From Serinus canaria (Eukaryota; Chordata; Aves; Passeriformes; Fringillidae): a DNA stretch of 64,000 nt. This document shows, one piece after another, positions 56,740 to 64,000 of the stretch. Where the stretch lies: assembly GCF_022539315.1 (NCBI RefSeq), contig NC_066319.1, positions 23,894,093-23,958,092 on the forward strand, given 5' to 3'. How positions within the stretch are numbered: the stretch's first letter is position 1; each line of letters starts with the position of its first letter. The notes below the pieces were generated by a model, which did not search any database, was not told the DNA's origin, and saw only the letters and a program-made list of their open reading frames with translations. Made by a program: the position numbers and the translations under genes.

Positions 56740-57180
56740 AGCGGTGCAGGGGTCCTGCAGGTGCCGAGTGGGCGGCAGTGGCCGTGCCGCAGCAGCGGGC
56801 CAGCCCTCCCCTACTAAGTCCTAGTTTGGAGAGAGAGCTTGGCTTCTCCCTCCGCTCCTCCCCACGCTGCTGCTCTAGTTAAAATAGCTAACTGCACTTC
56901 CTCTCCGAGCAGCCCCGAGGCTGGCTCGCCCCCAGCCACAGGCGCATGCACCACAGCGGGCCCGGAAAGAGAGGGGTCCCCACGGCACCAGTTGCTCTCC
57001 AAACACTCCCAACTGCAGCTCGGGGACGGCGCAGCTTCCCTGGCAGCGGCAGCAGGAGGACACAGGGAGAACACGCTAAAGTGCCAAAGTGGCGATTCTC
57101 TCCTGCCTCCTTGGAACTTGGATAAAGGAGTTTGCATGGCTGATGAGAGTCAAGCTGCCAGCCACGGAGAGCCTGTCTTC
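56740..57180. promoter_or_regulatory. GC-rich promoter candidate upstream of DGKZ
   Basis: A local rise in GC and CpG (for example GAGCGGTGCAGG, GTGGCCGTGCCGCAGCAGCGG, CTCGGGGACGGCGC) that is unlike the flanks. It lies 7.6 kb upstream of the DGKZ start codon and could hold an untranslated first exon on the - strand, but no strong donor fixes the exon end. Confidence 0.3.
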
Positions 57181-58439
57181 ATGCACAGGAGGTAACTTGC
57201 TACTGAGTTAGTCTTTGGTCCAGGCAGGCTCCACAGATGTCTCAGGAGCTTTGTGTCTTCCCTCATCGTGAAAACCCTCCATGGGACCTCTCATAGCCAG
57301 GCTGGGGACTTCCCCATCATGCTTCACCGCTGTCTGGGTTCCCCAGCTGCCTCTAGGGACCTGCTCCCAGACAAACACAACCCATCTCCCTTTTGGGGCC
57401 ACAAAACCCATCTCCCTCTTTGGTCTTTGCAAAGATGAAGGGAAGGTCACGCCAAAGGCCAGCTCACTCTACTGTCACCAGCTATTGTTATTTCGGTCAT
57501 TTACCCGGGTGATGAGAGCCGATAGCCACACACAGGCAGTCACACACAGGCCATAGTGAGTGAGTCAGGGCGGGTGGCTGCAGCTGAGATCTTGTCCTCT
57601 CACACCCTGCCCCCTCCTGCCTGCCCCTTCCTCTCGCCTACATGTCATGGCTAAAATTAGACAGCTCTTCTCCTCTGTGAGTAGGAATGTGTGTGTGTTT
57701 GGACTGTGCCCAGTGTTCCTTGGGGCCTGGAGCAGGACTACAGTAACACAATCATAACAAAATGTCACAGAGGCTGCAGCCAGTGTGCCAAAGACAGCCA
57801 GCTGCCTTCCCCGATGGGTGTCTTGAAAGCTGTTCATAGAGGGTAGCCAGGCCCAAAGGCTGAGCTACCACCATTGCTGTCATCTCCATCATGGCAGAAA
57901 GAGCAAGAGACTTTTGTGAATCAGTGGGAGAGAGGGGTGGGGAGGACACATGAGTGAACCCGTCCATTGCCAAAGCTGCTGAGGATTTCATTCAGTTCTT
58001 TTCTCACAACACCAGAGAGGAAAGGGAGCTGGAGATACCGAGGGCAGGCAGGAGGTGTTAACCTCGGTCAGCCCTCTCCGACCTCAAAACTGCCAGCTGA
58101 TGAAGGATGGAAAGTTCTGCCTCCTTCCCTACAGAGGGTATCTACACATCCTTGAGAATTTCCTTCCCACTGCCGGGAAAGAGCCAGCTGCCACTAGTGG
58201 TCAAGCAGGTCCCAGCACCGTCACAACCTCAGGACAGCTATGCTGCCAGGTGCAGAAGGGCCTCTAGGAACAGGCCCCAGTCCATCATTGTTAAGACTCA
58301 CTTACTGGGACTGGCAGGATGTTTTATCAAAGAGAAAATTAAAAATGTGCTGCAACTAGTCAATCATTCAGAGCCAAGTAGCCTGATAAGAGATATGTGC
58401 AGTTCCTTGCCAGCCCCACCTCCAACCAACGAAGCTTAG

Positions 58440-58600
58440 CACAGAATCACAGAATTATTTGGATTGGAAGAGACTTTAAAGGGCATCTTGTTGCAACCCC
58501 ACTATCATAATCAGGAACACCTTCCACTAGACCAGGTTGCTCAGAGTCCCATCCAGCCTGGCCTTGAACACTTCCAGGGAGGGTTTAAGCTTCCAGCTTG
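58440..58600 (-). mobile_element. CR1 LINE 3' end fragment
   Basis: Canonical CR1 tail CACAGAATCACAGAATTATT followed by GGATTGGAAGAGACTTTAAA, then the GACCAGGTTGCTCAGAGTCCC and CCAGCCTGGCCTTGAACACT blocks found in CR1 3' UTRs. Similarity fades after about 160 bases. Confidence 0.9.
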
Positions 58601-58961
58601 TCTCCAACTGCCCTATGCCCACCCTGCTCTTCCTGTCCCCTGTGGTCTATGCATAGCAGAGACTCCTGCTGATACCACTTGCTGCTCCTCGCAATCCCCA
58701 CAATCCTATCTCCCTCCTGAGCTGGCAGGACCTAGACTGACAAATGGAAACAGCCATTTTTTCCAATGGAAACACCATAGAAGGGTGACCACAGTGGATT
58801 CCAGGTGGTCCCAAAATCCCTTCCAAGTCAATCTGACCACCAAGAGACCAGGGCATTAATTCTCCAAGTCCCTGGAGGCAGCAGGAGCAGGAAGCCTAAG
58901 AGCCCTCTCCTCAAATTCAGTTATGCAAACCTTGCTGCCATTCTCCTCCTACTCCCACTGT

Positions 58962-59382
58962 TGTATTGCACTAAATAGTTTATTTAGTTGTTGTTTTGCA
59001 CTGGGTGATGGGAAATTTTACTGAGTATGTTAGGTCACGTGGATGGTTTCTTCCCCTCCCCCATCACATCCCTCTCACACCACCCCACACACCCCCCACC
59101 CCCCCCCGTTATACACACCTGGTGGTCTGTCCCATGGGTACCCCTCCCCGGTGGCATCCCATTGCCCACGGTCCTCTCTCCCCCGCCCCCATCCCCTTGG
59201 GTATAAAACCTCCTGTGTGAGACTTACACGGCCTCTTTTCTACCTGGGTGGTCTACCAAGAAGTACCTTGTAATAAACAGGTACTTGTTCCCAGGTGGAG
59301 AAGAGCGCTTCTCATCTCTTACTTTCGTCTATGCCAGTCCGTGTGGGCTAGAGTCTGAGCTAGCCGGATTTGGACTCATACA
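58962..59382 (+). mobile_element. Solo LTR with TATA box and poly(A) signal
   Basis: Begins TGTAT and ends ATACA (5-base inverted ends). Inside, in LTR order, are a C-rich U3, a TATA box (TATAAAA, 59,202-59,208), AATAAA (59,272-59,277) and a U5 with GTGTGGGCTAGAGTCTGAGC. The order fixes the orientation as +. I see no matching flanking duplication and no internal viral genes. The start could be up to 30 bases off because similar words recur at 58,989. Confidence 0.75.
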
Positions 59383-61350
59383 AGGCCCAGGAAAACCATG
59401 GATTATTGCATCCTGCGACTTAGTAAGCCCTCAGCCTATTAACATGCAGACAGGAGAATGGGTTGTGATGGAGACCAGCAGCTCCCAATGCTGCTGTCAT
59501 AGGTTTCAGTCTGCTGTGCTCAAGCAGAAACCACTGCTCCAGGCCCAGAGTCTCCCCAGGCCTACGCAGCCCTGAGCAAAACTTTCCATGTGAGGAGATC
59601 CTGGTCCCACGCACATGAAACCACATCACAAGTGGCAGCCCCTGCAGTTGTCTGCAAGGGGGGAGAACTGCTCAGCATCCCTGAGAAACCCAGTCCCCAG
59701 TGATCTCTCTACACCACAAAGCCTGAGACAGGAAAGACACCTCCCAAGCCATCATCATGACCCTGTGACTAAGCAAAGCACATGCTGATATGCCACACAA
59801 GTGGCATTTGTTAACTGTGACCCTGTTAGTGATATCATGTCTAACCTTTGGTTTCACTTTTTCACCTCATGGCAGCAAGTGACTAAGTATTTTTCTCCTG
59901 CACCTCACATCAAAATTAAACTAAAATTTTAACAATGTTAAATCTATTATTTCTTGGCTTTGCTGAATGTCAGCTTGTCCCACTGCAACAAATGGGAGGG
60001 CAGGAGGAAAAGTTTGGATTTTTTCTCCTCCACCCTTTTTGTTCTAAATGCCCTCAGCATATCTGGTCTTATGCTTCCTTTTCTTCTTTCATCTTAACAT
60101 CCCCACATCTGCCAGAATCACTGATAGGCTTTTTTCTCCCATCATCCTTCCGAGAGGAGAAGAAGCAATGCCCATGCAGGGAGCAGACCACTGTCCCCCC
60201 TTCTTGGAATGGACTAGCACTTTAGCACAAACCAGGGCTGCCTTGCTCTGCTTCCCAAGTTTCTTGGCTCCTCCTCTCATGCCCACAGAGACATTGGGTG
60301 CTCCAGAGACTTGCTGTGTGGGAGGAGTAACCCAGACTCCAGGTGCAGAAGTTGGGTGGCTGCCATTATGAAGCTCTTGTGGTACCAGGACACACAAGCC
60401 TGTGTAGTGGGGAGTTGGCTGACAGCTGCCTTGGCTGGAGGCTTGCCTCTGAGCATCAGCCAGCCCACAGCAGCAGCTGACCAGTTTAAACCATCAAGCT
60501 CACCAGCCACTTCAGGCACAGCAGCATAAAAAAAGCTCTATCAGATGTTTTGCCAATTCCTTTCTTGCAGAAGGGAGGAAAGCAAAACCAGGAGCGATGA
60601 GTCAAGGCCAGCAACCCTCTAGAAGGGACATGTCACAACACCCAGCTGAAGTCAGCTGTAGGGAAAGGGCTGGAGTTGCACAGCAGAGCACCAGAGCTCC
60701 GAAGAGCAACCGTGCCCTCTGGTGTTCAACCCATGGCTGTTTGGACCTCTCCAAAACCCATTCGCCTCCCCTATGAAGAGCACTAACTGGCCACACCCCT
60801 CTTGCTTCCAACACCTCCAACCACAGGACTCCCAAGCAGTCCTGGGACAAGATTTTTGTGTCTACAACATCAGACAAACAAGAGACTGAGTGGCAAACTC
60901 AGTAAAGCCTAGGATGCCATGCAGAGAAACTGCAGCAGAAGCCAGGAAGAGCTGTAAGGGTCTTCCACTGTTGCACTCACCCGTGCAGCCAAATCCTGAC
61001 CAGGCTCATGTGCTGCTCTACAAAGACCAAGGCATAGAGAGCCCAGGAATGGAACCCAGGACTTGTCCCTACCTCCACATCTCCTCAGGAGCACTTGTGA
61101 GTGAGGTAATGGCTAGCCTAGGAACTGGCTCCCACACAGCAACTACATCCAAGCAATGGTGATTGTCTCCCAGGTCCTGTTTTTCCACCATTTCTGGCAA
61201 TCATAGCCTTACTGAACTTCAGACTGTTTCAGGTAAATTTTATTATTTATTATTATTTAATTTAGTCATTTAGTTAAACCACCCTCAGTGCTGTCACCTT
61301 AGGTCTTCCAAGCATTCAGCATGCACTAGGTCTAGGTAGCTGAGCATGAG

Positions 61351-61392
61351 CTCTATGTCCTAGCTCATGCCCACAGTGGCTAGGACATAGAG
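61351..61392. repeat. Perfect 14-bp inverted repeat, 14-base loop
   Basis: CTCTATGTCCTAGC (61,351-61,364) pairs exactly with GCTAGGACATAGAG (61,379-61,392) across TCATGCCCACAGTG. It lies in otherwise featureless non-coding sequence at the right end of the window. Confidence 0.9.
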
Positions 61393-64000
61393 GAGGAAGA
61401 GCTCAACTGACCTTCAATCCAAACTCCAGCAAAACAGCAGCTGCCATGTTAGTCGATCAAAGTCCAGTAGCAAACTACCCTCTAGAACAAAGTTAGTGAC
61501 ACAGGCATAAGGCCCAGCTTTCAGTGGCCTTGGTTAGTACAGACACAAGAGGGTGAAGTGGGGTGAGATGTGGGTGGGAGGGAGGAGAGCTTTTCAAAAG
61601 AAATGTTGCAGCAGCTGCTGGGACTGCACAGCCTGTGCAAACCAATAAAAACACCACATACTTATACACCGCTGGCCGGTGCTTTATCCTCCTGGATCCC
61701 CATCGGCCGGGCTGGCTGCCCTGGAGACAAGGGAAGACACCTTTGTGGGGCAGGTGGAGTCTAGGGACACAAAGAGAGTGGTCAGCAAGCCGTGAACGCG
61801 CCTGGCTGCTCAGCACACAGCACTACCCTCCCCCGCCCCAGTGCCGTCTCTTCACCACATGCTCTCCCCTTGCCTTGGCACTTACAGATCCCAGGGGCTC
61901 CAATGGCACCTGTGCCACCACCCATGCTGTCAGCCATGGAGGTCAGTGCAGGCAACACGCCCATTAAGCTGGAGTCAGTAACACCGTTTTTCCCTAATGA
62001 GCCAGTCAGCAAACATGAAGCACCACGCTCCTGTGTCCGGGATACTAACCCAGCCCAGTTCAGATGCAGCCAACTGCCCACCTCCAGCCCAACCCAGCCA
62101 GCTGCAAGAGAGCACACAACTCAGGGACCAGCGCCAGGCTGGCACAGAAAAGAGAGCCCTCCTTCCCTTCATCCTTCCCTGTGCTGGCCTGGTTCCTGGC
62201 TGCCTTCTTTCACCTCGACTGCAGGGTCCATGCATGCATTTGAATTTCAAATAAATCATGAAGGCACTCTCCATGCCTTGCACAGAGAAGCATTGTTTGG
62301 GCAGGGCAGAGCAGTTCACCTCTTCCCAACTCTCTGGCCCTTGTGCATGAGCACCAACCCTTAGGAGCCCTGACTACCACCAGCCAGGTGCTGTGTAGCA
62401 AAGCTCTTGGTTACCCAGTGCAGACGGGAAGTGTCATTCTTGGGATGCCTCTGACACTCACCTCCACCACATCTGCTTCCTCACTCATTGAAACAATAAG
62501 AAAACTTGGGGGCAGGTAATGTTGTTTGAGCCCAGGTGGGGAATCCTCAGCTTCTGCTGGAGATTCTCCTGGCTCCATGCCGACCTGCAACCCTGCCAAG
62601 GAGCAGGATACATCCTTCCATGCATTCTGGCAGCTCTCACAGGACAGCAGCCCTGTAGCTTCATAATCCTGCCAACTGCCAAGCTCACATCAGAGCAAAA
62701 TGTCTGCAGAGAACACCCACCCCACCTCCCGCCACACTTCAGCAGTGGCAGCTGTCATGTGCTAGCTGCCAGAGTGCCCCACACTATGTCCTCTTCTGGG
62801 TGACCTCAAGCTTGGGCAGTAAGAGGCTTAGCCCTGGATCTGCAAGGCTCCTGGCCAGAGCTAGGGTAGCAAGGCTGGACGATGTACAGATAATCAGACC
62901 AAACTGGAACTTTCACATGGAGGGGATGGCACATGGCCATCTGCATTGCCCCCTACTCCCTCTCTTGGATGGCTACAGGCCACAGCCAGAGGCTGGGAGC
63001 TCAGGAGGAGGCTACAAGCCATCTTACGTACTTCTACCCCGTGATTCTCTATCCTCATCCCGTTGGGGAGTCCTGCCCTAGAGTGGAAGTGGGGCCCTCC
63101 ATAGCCAGTGGTGAGCAGGCAGCAAGGAGTCCCCCTGCTCTCTGGCTCTGTATCTACACCTGGGCTGACAATGGCAAGCAAGGGACAGGCTGTTTGGAAC
63201 ACACGTTTCCTGTGGAAGCCAAGCTGCACCAAAATGAGGGGGAAACCTTCTGCAAGAAGGCTCTATGTTAGTTGCCCTGACCTCCTGGGCCAGCCAGCTG
63301 GGACACAAAGCCATAGCATGTGCTGGAGCCAGGGCTGCTGAGAAGCAGGGAAAGAAAGACAGGGTGAATGGAGCTGGGAAAAAGACAAACACTAAGCTCT
63401 TGCCTATTGGTGCAGGGTGGGATTTTTACACCCTGGCTAGGTGTCCCTGCATGTGGCTGAGACTAGAGCCTGCCACAAGCTGGCATCCTGCAGTAATGTC
63501 AGGGAGCCAGCAACAGCCCATGAGACACACCAAAGGAATCTCCCACCAGCATGGGGCACATAGAGGACAGGGCAGCAGCCAAAGGATGGGACTACCTCCA
63601 GCCAGACCTCCTTCTGCTCTCAGAGTGGGGCTTTCCCACCAGTGCCATGTACCTACCACCCTGCACACATGGCTTGGGCAGCATCCTGGAGTCCCCCCAG
63701 TGACAGGTCTCCAATTCTCAGAGCTGGGCAGGGCTTCCCTGAGATGAGGCATGCTTAGCTCATATCCCCGGTGGTTCCCTGAACCACTGGGAAGGGCTGA
63801 CAACTGTCAGCTGGGCAAAGCTCAACCAGGCTATTTCCAGGCAGAGGAGCAATGGTCATAGGTAGAAACTGGAACTGACAGCCTAACCCAAACAGCACAA
63901 CCTGCCTGGCAGCCAGGGCTGAGACAGGAGGCCCACTAACTCCTACTGTCTGGGACAGCATGGAGTGGGAAGAGATCCTCTCAGCTCCTCATCCTGGTGC

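Larger units (their letters stand above)
57200..64000. other. Right-end non-coding DNA
   Basis: By synteny CREB3L1 should follow on the - strand. I see none of its bZIP or C-terminal sequence, so at most its 3' UTR is present. Recognisable content is a CR1 fragment (58,440-58,600), a solo LTR (58,962-59,382), a perfect hairpin (61,351-61,392) and one isolated exon-like segment near 62,450-62,520. Confidence 0.5.

Noticed and set aside
56839..57195. 118-codon + strand open frame in the GC-rich block upstream of DGKZ
   Set aside because: Low-complexity composition and no protein similarity; a GTAACT donor at its end is weak.

Overview
This is a stretch of a bird genome. Three vertebrate genes with introns can be read in it, and the repeats are avian: CR1 LINE fragments and solo retroviral LTRs. 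The order and orientation (CHRM4 on +, MDK on -, DGKZ on -) is the mirror image of the known human 11p11.2 block DGKZ-MDK-CHRM4. By that synteny AMBRA1 should lie just beyond the left edge and CREB3L1 beyond the right edge; I see no coding exon of either. There is no bacterial, phage or CRISPR content.

Layout. 1-10.3 kb: no coding exon. It holds a TATA-bearing candidate promoter with untranslated CHRM4 exons (about 3.73-4.07 kb and 9.73-9.77 kb), several AT-rich blocks that look like conserved non-coding elements, and an old local duplication. 10,308-11,780: the complete single-exon reading frame of the muscarinic M4 receptor, with a long 3' UTR. 13.6-18.7 kb: midkine, four coding exons plus a likely untranslated first exon in a CpG-rich promoter. 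CHRM4 and MDK converge, with predicted poly(A) signals about 340 bases apart. 19-22 kb: intergenic. 22.1-49.1 kb: diacylglycerol kinase zeta, which I could reassemble as 31 coding exons with consistent GT/AG borders and reading phases, giving 1,133 residues. Its 4.6-kb intron 23 has absorbed a CR1 LINE that was itself hit by two LTR elements. 49.1-64 kb: 5' flank or first introns of DGKZ, with two CR1 fragments, one solo LTR, a weak GC-rich promoter candidate near 56.8 kb and no supported coding exon.

Roles. CHRM4 is a Gi/o-coupled acetylcholine receptor, MDK a secreted heparin-binding growth factor, and DGKZ a kinase that removes diacylglycerol downstream of phospholipase C. They share conserved synteny rather than one pathway. 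I found no undescribed gene system. The items most worth a second look are the nested transposon cluster in the DGKZ intron, two perfect 14-bp hairpins (25.3 kb and 61.4 kb), a CTG repeat just inside a DGKZ intron, and the candidate CHRM4 5' exons.
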